DNA of 64,000 bases from Geodermatophilus tzadiensis. Its GTDB lineage: Bacteria; Actinomycetota; Actinomycetes; Mycobacteriales; Geodermatophilaceae. The translations under genes were made by a program, and so were the position numbers. Location: the NCBI RefSeq assembly GCF_003002915.1, contig NZ_PVTG01000007.1:62001-126000 (forward strand), read 5' to 3'. Positions 1 to 9,114 of the stretch are shown here, piece after piece. Under the pieces are notes generated by a model. That model made no database searches, was not told where the DNA came from, and saw only the letters and a program-made list of their open reading frames with translations. Each line of letters opens with the position of its first letter. The first letter of the stretch is position 1.

Positions 1-23
1 TCGCGGACCGCGGCGAACGGGGT

Positions 24-43
24 CCGGCCCACGACCGGGCCGG
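24..43 (-). terminator. Candidate hairpin terminator after the reductase gene
   Basis: CCGGCCC and GGGCCGG arms (7 bp) flank a 6-base loop, about 66 bases past the stop of the minus-strand reductase. There is no T-run, which is common in GC-rich actinomycetes. Chance pairing is possible at this base composition. Confidence 0.35.
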
Positions 44-109
44 TGCCCGGCCATCCCGTGACGCCGACGCGTGGTGCCGATGGCGCGCCCGTGAACCCAC
101 CGGCCGGGT

Positions 110-676
110 TCAGGGCCGGCGGACGGCGTAGCGCAGCAGGACGACGCCGTTGCCGAACCGCCGGTTCTCCACCAGCTCCAGGTCGGTCGGCTGGTCGGCG
201 GTCCCGAACAGCCGCCGGCCGCGGCCCACGACGACCGGGTTGACGTAGAGCCGGTACTCGTCGACGAGGTCCAGCCGGCGGAAGGTCGCGGCCAGGTCGG
301 CCCCGCCGAGCGTCATGTCCCCGCCGGGCTGCTCCTTCAGGGCGCGGATCTCGTCGGGGTCCACCTCCGCCCGCAGCGACGCGTTGGGGCCGACCTGCTG
401 CAACGTGCGGGAGAAGACGATCTTCGGCACCGCCCGCCAGATGCCGGCGAACTCGTGCACGACCGGCGGGAGGTCGGGGTCCTGGTCGGCGGTCGGCCAG
501 AACGCCTCCATGAGCTCGTAGGTGACCCGGCCCTCGAGGAAGGCGCTCCCGGCCGCGAGCTGCTCGTTGAAGTGCGCGTGCAGTTCCTCGTCGACGCGGT
601 GCCAGCTCAGGTCGGAGTCCGGCCCCTCGAAGCAGCCGTCCAGCGACAGCATCATGTGCACGACGATCTCCCGCAC
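110..676 (-). CDS. Dihydrofolate reductase family protein (RibD C-terminal fold)
   Basis: A 188-residue protein opening with VHMMLSLDGCFEGPD, the substrate/NADPH-site strand typical of the RibD_C / DHFR-like family, and carrying a later GGADLAATF glycine-rich turn. Family members are small cytoplasmic NAD(P)H-dependent reductases. The substrate is unknown, and this is not a housekeeping folA because the sequence follows the RibD_C pattern. The GTG start at 676 is supported by AGGAGG six bases upstream. It stands alone, and the neighbouring membrane protein gene lies about 157 bases away. Confidence 0.85.
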   Translation of the reverse strand: MREIVVHMMLSLDGCFEGPDSDLSWHRVDEELHAHFNEQLAAGSAFLEGRVTYELMEAFWPTADQDPDLPPVVHEFAGIWRAVPKIVFSRTLQQVGPNASLRAEVDPDEIRALKEQPGGDMTLGGADLAATFRRLDLVDEYRLYVNPVVVGRGRRLFGTADQPTDLELVENRRFGNGVVLLRYAVRRP

Positions 677-833
677 GCGTCCTCCTGGTGGACGTCCCGG
701 TCCGGGAGCTGGGACCGGCGGACGCGGACCAACTCATCGGTCCCGCGGCCCTCCGCTCGCCGCGACCGGTCAGGGGCGGACGGGACGAGGGCCGCCCCGG
801 GACCCCCGCCGCGGCCGGCGGCGGACCGGCTCG

Positions 834-1616
834 CTATCCCCGTGGTCCCGGACGGACCACGGGATCCGCCGGTGGCCACGTGGCCGGGCCCTCCCCGGGC
901 ACCCGCCCGCTCGAGGCGCCCGCCATCCGCCGGATGCCCACCACGAGCAGCGCGATGCCGCCTGCCGCGAGGAGCGCGCTGCCGATCAGCGCACCGACCG
1001 AGACGGCGACCACGTGGGGCAGCTCGACCTGCACCCTGGTCGAGGTGACCACGCCCGGGCTGCCGTCGGCGTTCATGACGACGAGCCGGTGGTCGCCGGC
1101 CGCTGTCGGCCAGCTCAGCTCCGCCTGCGACGGGGAGCTCGCGGAAGCCAGCCAGAAGTCCTGCTCACCGGGGGGCGCCGCCCGGGAGTTCCCCGGCTTC
1201 CGGGTGACGGCCAGCTCGAACGGGTCGAAGCCGACGTCGGTGACCTCGTCGACCTCCACCCCGGCCAGGTAGTCGTCGACGGCGTCGGCCGGTCCCACGC
1301 CGATGAACACACCGGCGGGGTCTCCGGTCTGCGACGTCACGCGCACTGTCGGCCTGCCGAGGACGTCCGCGAAGCCCCGGACGTCGTCCGTGCCGGCGTC
1401 GTCGGTGACGAGCGCGGCGGTCGACGTGGTGAGCGACCGAGGTCCCGAGTCGAGTCCGCCGTCGGATCCGAACGCGATCAGGAGGGCGGTGGCGGCGGCG
1501 CCGGCGAGCACCGCGAGCGTGGTGAGCACGGCGCCGAGGGTGGTGAGGGCCGTGCCCCGCCTGCGGACCGGCGTCGAGGCGCGGTCCCTGGGCGGGGACG
1601 GGGTGAGAGCGGTCAT
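834..1616 (-). CDS. Hypothetical membrane protein with N- and C-terminal helices
   Basis: A 260-residue protein of no recognised family. A hydrophobic helix near residues 22-45 follows a short basic N-terminus. A soluble, beta-rich middle follows, then a second helix near residues 205-230 (SVGALIGSALLAAGGIALLVVG) ending in a basic cytoplasmic tail. The layout suggests an extracytoplasmic domain anchored at both ends. The ATG at 1616 was chosen because GAGAGGAAC lies just upstream; longer in-frame starts lack a ribosome site and give a low-complexity extension. It lies 85 bases behind the ABC permease on the same strand and may be an accessory subunit of that exporter or its sensor. Confidence 0.7.
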   Translation of the reverse strand: MTALTPSPPRDRASTPVRRRGTALTTLGAVLTTLAVLAGAAATALLIAFGSDGGLDSGPRSLTTSTAALVTDDAGTDDVRGFADVLGRPTVRVTSQTGDPAGVFIGVGPADAVDDYLAGVEVDEVTDVGFDPFELAVTRKPGNSRAAPPGEQDFWLASASSPSQAELSWPTAAGDHRLVVMNADGSPGVVTSTRVQVELPHVVAVSVGALIGSALLAAGGIALLVVGIRRMAGASSGRVPGEGPATWPPADPVVRPGPRG

Positions 1617-1701
1617 GACGGTTCCTCTCGGGTGGTCCCGGTGGTCGCAGCCGCGGTCCACGGGTGGCCGCGGGGACGGGCCGCCCGTGGCCGGGCCTCG
1701 G

Positions 1702-2517
1702 TCAGGTGTCGCGCCGGGCGAGGGCGAGGGCCGCGGCCGCCAGGGCGACGGCGGCGTAGAGGGCAAACACGCCCAGTCCGGCCCAGGGCGGCAGGGTCTC
1801 CCCCGCGACCGGGCCGGTCTGCATGACCGCCGCGCCGGCGTTGGTGGGCAGGAACGGGTCGACCTGGGGGACGAGCAGTCCCACCACGGGGAGCACGAAG
1901 AGCAGCCCGAAGACGGCTGCCATGGCGCCCACGGCGCTGCGCAGCAGCGCTCCGACGGCGGCCCCGAGGACTGCGGTGGTGCCGAGGTAGAGCGCCGCGC
2001 CGACGATCGCCCGCGGCACCCCCGGCGTGCCCAGGGAGATGCTCGTCCCGGTGCCGCCCAGGACGGCCTGCGCGGTGAAGAAGGCGGTGACCACGGCGGC
2101 GAGGGTGGCGGCGGCGGAGACCACCGCGACGAGGACGGCCTTCGCCCAGAGCACCGGTAGCCGCCCCGGTACCGCGGTGAAGGTGGTCCGGATCGAGCCG
2201 GTGGTGTACTCGCCGGTGACGACGAGGATCCCCAGGGCGGCGATCAGGAGCTGGGTGAAGCTCACTCCGCTCAGCGCGCCTCCGACGGCATCCGTCCCGC
2301 CGGGCTCCCCGGCACCCGGGTCACCAGCGGTGAGTGCGGTGATCAGGGCCGGGGAGACCCCGGCGGCGAGGACGCTGAGCACGCTGGCGACCACGAGCCA
2401 CCAGTTCGAGCGCAGGCTGCGGAACTTGATCGCCTCCGCGGTGAGGACCCGCAGCTGGGTCACCCGGAGCTCCGCGGCTGCGGGGGCGGTGTCGCGGCGG
2501 TCCGTGGTGGTGGTCAT
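1702..2517 (-). CDS. ABC-2 type transporter permease
   Basis: A 271-residue integral membrane protein. After a hydrophilic N-terminus and the amphipathic segment LTAEAIKFRSLRSNWW, typical of ABC-2 permeases, it has about six transmembrane helices, with the conserved VTGEYTTGSIRTTF loop between helices 2 and 3. It would form the membrane channel of an exporter energised by the upstream ATPase. Its ATG overlaps the stop of the ATPase gene by four bases, so the two are translationally coupled. Substrate unknown; drug, peptide or lipid export is usual for the family. Confidence 0.9.
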   Translation of the reverse strand: MTTTTDRRDTAPAAAELRVTQLRVLTAEAIKFRSLRSNWWLVVASVLSVLAAGVSPALITALTAGDPGAGEPGGTDAVGGALSGVSFTQLLIAALGILVVTGEYTTGSIRTTFTAVPGRLPVLWAKAVLVAVVSAAATLAAVVTAFFTAQAVLGGTGTSISLGTPGVPRAIVGAALYLGTTAVLGAAVGALLRSAVGAMAAVFGLLFVLPVVGLLVPQVDPFLPTNAGAAVMQTGPVAGETLPPWAGLGVFALYAAVALAAAALALARRDT

Positions 2518-3464
2518 GCGGCGGCCCTCCGGGGCGCTGTCGGGTCGGTGGCGGGGGTGGCGGGGGTGGTGGACCGGTACTGGACGTCGTCGGCGGTCAT
2601 CGCCAGGTAGGCCTCCTCGAGCGAGGCGTGGACGGGGACGAGTTCGGTCAGGAGGATCCGGGCCGCCAGCGCGGTCCCGGCGATCTCCTCGGCGGTGGTG
2701 CCGGTCACCGTCAGCACGTCCGGCTCCGGCCGGGACACCACCGCACCTGCCACGACCAGCAGCCGGGTCAGCTCCTCCGGCTGCGGGGTGCGGACCGTGA
2801 CGCGTCCGGTGGCCGTGGCGGTCATCTGCTGCATCGACACGTCGGCGAGCAGCCGGCCGCGACCGAGGAGGACCAGGTGGTCGGCCGTCAGCGCCATCTC
2901 GCTCATCAGGTGCGAGGAGACGAAGACCGTGCGCCCCTCGGCGGCGAGCGCGCGCAGCAGTCCGCGGATCCACCGGATGCCGTCGGGGTCCAGGCCGTTG
3001 ACCGGCTCGTCGAGCAGGATCACCGCCGGATCTCCCAGCAGGGTCGCGGCGATGCCCAGTCGCTGGGACATGCCGAGGGAGAAGCCTCCGACGCGCCGTC
3101 CGGCCACCTCGCTGAGGCCGACGAGCTCGAGCACCTCGTCGACCCGGCGGTGCCCGATGCCGTTGGTCGCGGCGAGGGCACGCAGGTGGTTGCGTGCGCT
3201 GCGGCCGGGGTGGACCGCTCCGGCGTCCAGCAGGGCGCCCACCTGGTGCAGCGGCGCGGGGTGGTCGGCGTACCGCCGGCCGTCGACCAGCACCTCCCCG
3301 GAGGTCGGACGGTCCAGCCCCACGACGGCCCGCATCGTGGTGGACTTGCCGGCGCCGTTCGGGCCGAGGAACCCGGTCACCACACCGGGCCGGACGGTGA
3401 CGGTGAGGTCGTCGACGGCGGTCGTCCTGCCGTAGACCTTGGTGAGGCCGCGGATCTCGATCAT
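2514..3464 (-). CDS. ABC transporter ATP-binding protein
   Basis: A 316-residue nucleotide-binding subunit. Walker A GPNGAGKST is at residues 34-42, the signature SLGMSQ near 129-134, Walker B with VILLDEP near 148-154 and the switch histidine in SSH near 185. The final 90 residues form the regulatory tail seen in drug-type ABC exporters. The start at 3464 is preceded by GAGGAGC. It pairs with the overlapping permease. The divergent NarL-type two-component genes about 1.4 kb away are the usual kind of regulator for such exporters, so control by them is plausible but unproven. Confidence 0.93.
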   Translation of the reverse strand: MIEIRGLTKVYGRTTAVDDLTVTVRPGVVTGFLGPNGAGKSTTMRAVVGLDRPTSGEVLVDGRRYADHPAPLHQVGALLDAGAVHPGRSARNHLRALAATNGIGHRRVDEVLELVGLSEVAGRRVGGFSLGMSQRLGIAATLLGDPAVILLDEPVNGLDPDGIRWIRGLLRALAAEGRTVFVSSHLMSEMALTADHLVLLGRGRLLADVSMQQMTATATGRVTVRTPQPEELTRLLVVAGAVVSRPEPDVLTVTGTTAEEIAGTALAARILLTELVPVHASLEEAYLAMTADDVQYRSTTPATPATDPTAPRRAAA

Positions 3465-3558
3465 GGTTGCTCCTCGGAGGAGGGACTGCGGGGACGTGCG
3501 TCCGGGGACGCGGTGAGCGGTCCGGCCGGGCCCTCGTGGCGGCGCCGGCCGTCCGGGT

Positions 3559-4599
3559 TCAGTGCGGCGACCTGGTCGGGGCGGCGTCCTGCTCGAGGGC
3601 GGACCGGACCACGGGTGCACCAGCCGTCGAGGCGGCGGACTGCTGGTCCAGTCGTGACCGGTAGGCCGTGCCCAGCCGGCGCCGCACGATCAGCGCGACG
3701 GTGACGGTCAGCAGGAGCACGACGCCGACGAGCCCGTAGCCGTTGCCGTTGCCGTCGAGCAGCGTGCCGGGGATGCCGTCGGGGTTGTTCGTGCGGTTGA
3801 ACAGGGTGTGCACGAGGGCGAAGGCCAGCACGCTGTCCCGGGTCCCCCGCATGGTGAGGCCCGCGAGCGGGCGGACGAGGACCCCCAGCACGATGTACGC
3901 CCCGAGGGAGACCACGGCCGACGTGGCGGTGAACTCCCCCAGGAACGCCAGGGGCCAGTGGGCGAACCCGAACGGCACGGCGGTGAGGAGGGCCGCGACG
4001 AACACGTTGTGCCGCCGCTCGAGCCTCGTCTGCAGCACCCCGGCCCAGGCGGTCTCCTCCCAGAGGTTGACCAGGAGCAGGTTGACCAGCAGCTGGCCCG
4101 CCTGCGTCAGCAGGAACGCACCGGGGTGGACCGGCCGCAGCGAGTCACCCAGCAGCAGGCCGGCGACGACGGTCAGCGCGGGCATCGCGGTCAGGATGAA
4201 CACCCACCAGCCGACGCCGAAGTCCCAGCGGAACGCCCGGCGGAACAGCCTCCGCACGCCCTCCCGGCCCTCGGCGGCCCAGGTCACGTACACGGCCGAC
4301 GGCAGGAGGGCGAACACGGTGAGCACCAGGCCGGACAGCTCGTCGGGGTCCCTGGGCAGGCCCTCGAGGAGGTCCTCGCCGGGGACCACCCCGTGCAGGA
4401 CGAGGACGGGCACCGCCATGAGCGGGTACCCGATGGAGAACACCAGGACCAGGAACGCGGCCGCCGGACGACGCGCGGCGAGACCGCGGAAGCCGGACGC
4501 GTCGCGGCCGTCCCGCCTCGGGCGGGGTGGCTCGACCGGATCGGGACCGTCCGGGAACCGGGGTGAGGCGGAGGCATCGCCCGGGAGGCGTGTGGTCAC
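3559..4599 (-). CDS. CPBP family intramembrane metalloprotease
   Basis: A 346-residue polytopic membrane protein (about eight helices) with the CPBP/Abi signature EETAWAGVLQTRLER (EExxxxR variant), a following helix ending FAHWPLAF, and a later HTLFNRTNN segment supplying further metal-ligand candidates. Family members are Rce1-like glutamic or metallo-proteases; many serve in bacteriocin immunity or membrane signalling. The GTG start at 4599 is supported by GGAGGGAAG at correct spacing. It lies 94 bases upstream of the ABC ATPase on the same strand, so it probably heads that transcript. Substrate unknown. Confidence 0.85.
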   Translation of the reverse strand: MTTRLPGDASASPRFPDGPDPVEPPRPRRDGRDASGFRGLAARRPAAAFLVLVFSIGYPLMAVPVLVLHGVVPGEDLLEGLPRDPDELSGLVLTVFALLPSAVYVTWAAEGREGVRRLFRRAFRWDFGVGWWVFILTAMPALTVVAGLLLGDSLRPVHPGAFLLTQAGQLLVNLLLVNLWEETAWAGVLQTRLERRHNVFVAALLTAVPFGFAHWPLAFLGEFTATSAVVSLGAYIVLGVLVRPLAGLTMRGTRDSVLAFALVHTLFNRTNNPDGIPGTLLDGNGNGYGLVGVVLLLTVTVALIVRRRLGTAYRSRLDQQSAASTAGAPVVRSALEQDAAPTRSPH

Positions 4600-4910
4600 G
4601 TGCGTCTTCCCTCCGGTGTGGGGGACGGTGCGCCGGCCCGGTCGGCGGAGCGGCGTCGGCGACCCGGAGCTCGCCGTGGTCAGGACGCTAGGGAGCGGAG
4701 GTGTCCTCGGGGACCGTGCGGACCGCACGCCCGGGGCCCTTCCCGCCCACCGCCGGCCGGGACCAGCACCGGGGAGGGGTGCGGGACAGCACCACCGCGA
4801 CCGTGCGGGCAGCCCCCTCCGCAGGGCGCGGACGCGGCCACCCCGACCGGGCCGGCCGCCGATCCGGCGCGCTCTCCCGACGGCCTCGACCGAGCCCTAG
4901 AGTCCCCGCC
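4600..4910. promoter_or_regulatory. Divergent promoter region with a perfect 15-bp palindrome
   Basis: This 311-base gap separates the CPBP/ABC transcript (minus) from the two-component genes (plus). It contains CGTGCGG-A-CCGCACG at 4715-4729, a perfect inverted repeat with a one-base centre, and the half-site CGTGCGG again at 4802-4808. The arrangement suits binding of a dimeric regulator such as the adjacent NarL-type protein, though NarL-family sites vary widely. No -10 or -35 box stands out. Confidence 0.5.
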
Positions 4911-5582
4911 ATGGCGCTGCGGGTGGTCCTCGCCGACGACAACTACCTCGTGCGCCAGGGGGTGGCGGCCCTGCTGGCCGAGGCGGAGGACGTCGACGTC
5001 GTCGGGGTGGTCGGCGAGCCCCGGGCGCTGGTGGAGCTCGTGGCGGCGGAACACCCGGACGCCGTGCTGACCGACATCCGGATGCCTCCCACGTTCACCA
5101 TCGAGGGCATCGAGGCAGCCCGCCGGATCCGGGCAGCGCACCCCGACATCGGTGTCGTGGTCCTGTCCCAGTACGTGGAGGGGACCTATCCCTTCGAGCT
5201 CCTGCAGGACGGTGTGGCGGGCCTGGGCTACCTGCTGAAGGACCGGGTGTCCGACGTCGACGAGCTGGTCCGCGCGCTGCACGAGGTCGCACGGGGCGGT
5301 TCCGCGCTCGATCCGCGCGTCGTCGAGGGACTGGTGGCGCGCAGGGCCACCGAGGCACGGTCGCCGCTCGCCGTCCTGACCGAGCGGGAACACGAGGTGC
5401 TGCAGGCGATGGCCACCGGACGCAACAACACCGCCATCGCCAAGAGCCTGTTCATGAGCGAGCGCGCCGTCGAGAAGCACATCGGGTCGGTCTTCCAGAA
5501 GCTCGGCGTGGCCGAGGAGCAGGACGTGAACCGCCGGGTCGTGGCGGTGCTCACCTTCCTCGAGGCGACGGCGTCCGCGTGA
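4911..5582 (+). CDS. NarL/FixJ-type response regulator
   Basis: A 223-residue two-domain regulator. The receiver domain (residues 1-125) has the acidic pair DD near residue 9, the phospho-acceptor Asp55 in LTDIRMPP, and the switch lysine in LLKDR. The C-terminal LuxR helix-turn-helix (about 155-215) reads LTEREHEVLQAMATGRNNTAIAK onward. It is the DNA-binding partner of the kinase that follows, and probably controls its own operon and/or the divergent ABC exporter. ATG at 4911 was chosen because the receiver fold begins immediately; there is no strong ribosome site, so translation may be leaderless. Confidence 0.93.
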   Translation: MALRVVLADDNYLVRQGVAALLAEAEDVDVVGVVGEPRALVELVAAEHPDAVLTDIRMPPTFTIEGIEAARRIRAAHPDIGVVVLSQYVEGTYPFELLQDGVAGLGYLLKDRVSDVDELVRALHEVARGGSALDPRVVEGLVARRATEARSPLAVLTEREHEVLQAMATGRNNTAIAKSLFMSERAVEKHIGSVFQKLGVAEEQDVNRRVVAVLTFLEATASA

Positions 5583-5637
5583 CCGCCTGACGCGGACGGC
5601 GCTCCCGGTGGGCCTCGCCGTGCAGCACACTGCCGCC

Positions 5638-6939
5638 ATGCACCCGCGACGGGGGCGCCCACGCACGGCTGCCGAGCGGCGGACCGCCCTCGTCGTCGCC
5701 TCGGTGATGACCCTCTTCGTGGGGACCGTCTACGTGGTCGTGGTCCTGGGCGGCGCCCAGGTGCTGGGCGACCCGTCGTCCCCGCACACGGTCCTGTCGA
5801 TCCTGGCGACCACGGTCGTGGCGTTGTCGTTCGAGCCGCTGCGCGCACGGGTCGAACACCGGGCTGCCCGGCTCACGAACGGGGGCAGGCCCCCGCCCTA
5901 CGAGGTCCTCCGCGGGTTCTGCGACGCGGTCGCCGGGTCGTACCCGGCCGAGGAGATCCCGACCCGGATGGCGCGGACCCTCGTGCAGGGCACCGATGCC
6001 GAGTGGGCCGAGGTCTGGCTGGACGTGCGGGGCCGGATGGTCCGGGCGGGGAGCTGGCCGGCTGCGGGCGACGGTCGGGGGCGCGCGCCCGAGGACCCCG
6101 CGGTCCTGCACCTGGGCGTCGGGTACGCCGGCGGGCCACTCGGGGAGATCCGGTTGCGTCCGCGAGGGGGCAGGCAGCTGACCCCGGTCGAGGACCGGCT
6201 CGTCACCGGCCTCGCCGGCCAGGCCGGTCTCGTGCTGGGCGAGGTGCGGCTGCGCACGGCGTTGGCCCAGCGCTTCGCGGAGCTGTCGGCCCGGGCCGAG
6301 GAGCTGCGGTCCTCCCGACGTCGGCTCGTGACGGCGCAGGACGACGAGCGCCGGAGGCTGGAGCGGGACATCCACGACGGGGCGCAGCAGCACCTGCTCG
6401 CGCTGACGGTCAACCTGCGCCTGGCCCAGTCGCTCGCGAAGCGCTCACCGGAGCGCGCGGCCGAGGTCCTCGCCGCCCAGGCCCCGGCCGCGCGGACCAC
6501 CGTCCGGACCGTCGTGAGCCTCTCCCGGGGCATCTACCCGTCCGTGCTGACCGAACAGGGGCTCCCCGAGGCGCTCGCCGAGGCGGCGGCGTCCAGCGGC
6601 ATCGCGGTGCGGGTGGACGCCGACCCGGTCGGCTCCTGCCCGGCCGACGTCGGAGCCGCGCTCTACTTCACGTGCCTGGAGGCGCTGCAGAACGCGGCCA
6701 AGCACTCCGGAGCGGCCGAGGTCCGGGTCCGGTTGGCCCGGGAGGAGAGCGCGGTGACCCTGACCGTGGAGGACGACGGCCACGGCTTCGACCGCGTGCG
6801 GACCCGGACCGGGACCGGCCTGGCCAACATGGCCGACCGGATGGACGCGGTGGGTGGTCTCCTCGAGATCGGCGCATCGCCGGCCGGCGGCGTCCGGGTG
6901 CGCGCCCGCGTCCCGCTCCGCACCGGACCGGAGGCCTGA
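5638..6939 (+). CDS. Sensor histidine kinase, HisKA_3 type
   Basis: A 433-residue kinase. Two transmembrane helices lie in the first 65 residues, then a GAF-like sensor region, then the dimerisation domain ERRRLERDIHDGAQQHLL with phospho-acceptor His246. The HATPase domain has the N-box ALQNAAKH, the D-box DDGHGFD and a GTGLANM lid. All catalytic motifs are intact, so it should autophosphorylate and signal to the regulator just upstream. A GTG at 5608 is an alternative start ten codons earlier; neither has a clear ribosome site. Its stop abuts the GTG of the following kinase-like gene. Confidence 0.9.
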   Translation: MHPRRGRPRTAAERRTALVVASVMTLFVGTVYVVVVLGGAQVLGDPSSPHTVLSILATTVVALSFEPLRARVEHRAARLTNGGRPPPYEVLRGFCDAVAGSYPAEEIPTRMARTLVQGTDAEWAEVWLDVRGRMVRAGSWPAAGDGRGRAPEDPAVLHLGVGYAGGPLGEIRLRPRGGRQLTPVEDRLVTGLAGQAGLVLGEVRLRTALAQRFAELSARAEELRSSRRRLVTAQDDERRRLERDIHDGAQQHLLALTVNLRLAQSLAKRSPERAAEVLAAQAPAARTTVRTVVSLSRGIYPSVLTEQGLPEALAEAAASSGIAVRVDADPVGSCPADVGAALYFTCLEALQNAAKHSGAAEVRVRLAREESAVTLTVEDDGHGFDRVRTRTGTGLANMADRMDAVGGLLEIGASPAGGVRVRARVPLRTGPEA

Positions 6940-9114
6940 GTGCGGTCCGCGTGGGCGTGGCTGGCCTTCGGGGTGACGCTCGTCTGCGCGGTCGGTCAGT
7001 CCGTCCTCCTGGCCTCCTTCCAGCCACTGACCTCCGTCGGGTCACTGGTCGAGGGGTGGCCGTTCATCCCCGTCGCGACGGTGGTCGGGGCCTGCCTCGG
7101 CGCCCTGGTCGTCCAGCGGCGGCCGGGGCACCCCGTGGGCTGGCTGCTGAGCACCGGTCAGTGCCTCACCGCCGTCGGCATGGTGACCACCGCCTACGGT
7201 GCCCGGGCCGCCGCACTCGGGCCCGACCGCCCGGCGGACCTCGGACACCTCTCCCAGTGGGTGGGGACGCTGCTGTCGGGGACCACCGGGCTGCAGGTGA
7301 CCGCTGCGCTCTTCCTCCTGGTGCCGGACGGCCGGCTCGTATCCCGCCGGTGGCTCCCGGCGCTGTTCTGCTGCGCGGCGGCGCTGGTGGCCCACACGGC
7401 TGCGGTGCTCACCGTGGCGCCCGTGGACCTCGACGCCGGAGGGCACCCCACCTCCCCCACGGCCCTGACCGCGGACCTGTACCTGGCCGCCAACGCGCTG
7501 ACCATCACCGCGCTGGCGGCCGGCGCGGCGTCCCTCGTCGTCCGGCTGCGCCGCGCTGACGGCGAGGTGCGCCGCCAGCTGCTGTGGGTGGCGCTGCCGG
7601 CGGGGGGTCTCGCCTCCGGCCTGCTGCTGCTGTGGGTCTGGGACGTGGCCGTGGGCACGGCGGAGGGGTCGACGCTCGTCGTCCTGCTGCTCCCCGTGTT
7701 CCTCGCGTGGGCAGCCCTGCCCGTCTGCGCGGGGATCGCGATCCTGCGTCACCGGCTGTTCGACATCGAGCTCGTCGTGAGCCGCGCCGTCGTCCTGGCG
7801 ATCGCGACCGGGTTCGTCTCCGCCTGCTACGTGACCGTGGTCGTCCTCCTCGGGAGCCTCCCCGACGGGCGGACGGACGCGGTCTGGCCCTCGCTCGCCG
7901 CGACCGTCGTCGCGGCCCTCGCCTTCCAGCCGGTGCGCCGCCGCGTGCTGCGAGCGGCCGACCGGCTGACCTACGGCCGCCGCGCCGCACCCTACGAGGC
8001 GCTGGCCGATCTCAGCGCCCGGCTGACGCAGAGCCCCACGCCCGAGCAACTGCTCGCGGCCACGGCCGTCGCGGCGGGCACGAGCGTGTCGGCGAGGCGG
8101 GTCACCGCGACCCTGGCGCTCACGGCCACGCCGGCCCTGCGGGCGACCTGGCCCGCGGAGCCGCCGTCCGGCCACCCCCCGCTCGTCGCCTCCGACCTGG
8201 CGATCCGGGACGGCGGGGAGGTCCTCGGGCACCTCACCGTCCACATGCCCGCCGGCCGCGACCTGCGTGAGGCCGATCGCCGCCTGCTGTCCGACCTGAC
8301 GGACCACGCCGCCCTGGCCTTCCGGAACGCCAAGCTGGAGTCGGAGCTCGCCGCGTCGGTCGCCACCCTGGATCGGCGCACCCGGGAGCTGACGCAGTCC
8401 CGGCTGCGCCTGATCCAGGCCCGGGACCTCGAGCGGATCCGGCTCGAGCGTGCGATCACCGAGGACGTCCTGCCGCAGCTCACCCCGCTGCCGGAGCGCC
8501 TGGAGGAGGCCGCCGCGGCCACGGCAGGCGGGACGCCGCCGGACCTGGAGCCCCTCGTCGACCGGGTCACCGAGGCGCTCGAGGCGCTGCGCCGCATCAG
8601 CCACGGTGTCTTCCCCGTGGAGCTGGGCCGCTCCGGCCTGGGACCCGCGCTGCGGACCCTCGCGTCCCGGGCCCGACGCGTCGCGACGTTCCACCTCGAC
8701 GCCTCCGTCGACGGGCTGCGGTTCGCTCCCGAGGCCGAGGCCGCCGTGTACTCCTGCTGCCGCGAGGCGGTGCAGGCGTCCGGGACCGCGCTGGAGGTGT
8801 GGGTGTCCTGCCACGACGCGGAGCTGCGCCTCGACCTGGACGGGTTGCCCGCCCGTAACGGGTCCCCGGCGCCGGCCGATCCCGTGGAGTCGATGGTCGA
8901 CCGCGTCGAGGCGGTGGGCGGGTCGGTGAGCGTGCGCAGCGACGCGGCCGGGACCTCCCTCCGGGCCCGGATCCCCGCTCCTCCCGTCGAACCGGCGGCC
9001 CGTCAGGCCGAGGCCAGTGCCCAGGACTCGGCCAGCCGATCGGGTCCCAGTGCGTTCTTCGGGACGTACGCCGAGGCGCCGCAGCCCCGCAGGTCCAGCT
9101 CCCCGACGTCGTAG
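6940..9114 (+). CDS. Multi-pass membrane protein with degenerate histidine kinase core
   Basis: A 724-residue protein starting at the GTG directly after the previous stop. About nine transmembrane helices fill residues 1-320, followed by a GAF-like region and a kinase-like core. The dimerisation helix reads ERIRLERAITEDVLPQL, which aligns with the usual ERRRLERDIHDG but has Thr507 in place of the phospho-acceptor histidine. The ATPase N-box is REAVQASG, without its asparagine, and no DxGxG box is seen. It probably cannot phosphorylate and may instead be a sensor subunit that modulates the intact kinase upstream. Its 3' end overlaps the convergent receiver gene by 112 bases. Confidence 0.85.
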   Translation: MRSAWAWLAFGVTLVCAVGQSVLLASFQPLTSVGSLVEGWPFIPVATVVGACLGALVVQRRPGHPVGWLLSTGQCLTAVGMVTTAYGARAAALGPDRPADLGHLSQWVGTLLSGTTGLQVTAALFLLVPDGRLVSRRWLPALFCCAAALVAHTAAVLTVAPVDLDAGGHPTSPTALTADLYLAANALTITALAAGAASLVVRLRRADGEVRRQLLWVALPAGGLASGLLLLWVWDVAVGTAEGSTLVVLLLPVFLAWAALPVCAGIAILRHRLFDIELVVSRAVVLAIATGFVSACYVTVVVLLGSLPDGRTDAVWPSLAATVVAALAFQPVRRRVLRAADRLTYGRRAAPYEALADLSARLTQSPTPEQLLAATAVAAGTSVSARRVTATLALTATPALRATWPAEPPSGHPPLVASDLAIRDGGEVLGHLTVHMPAGRDLREADRRLLSDLTDHAALAFRNAKLESELAASVATLDRRTRELTQSRLRLIQARDLERIRLERAITEDVLPQLTPLPERLEEAAAATAGGTPPDLEPLVDRVTEALEALRRISHGVFPVELGRSGLGPALRTLASRARRVATFHLDASVDGLRFAPEAEAAVYSCCREAVQASGTALEVWVSCHDAELRLDLDGLPARNGSPAPADPVESMVDRVEAVGGSVSVRSDAAGTSLRARIPAPPVEPAARQAEASAQDSASRSGPSAFFGTYAEAPQPRRSSSPTS

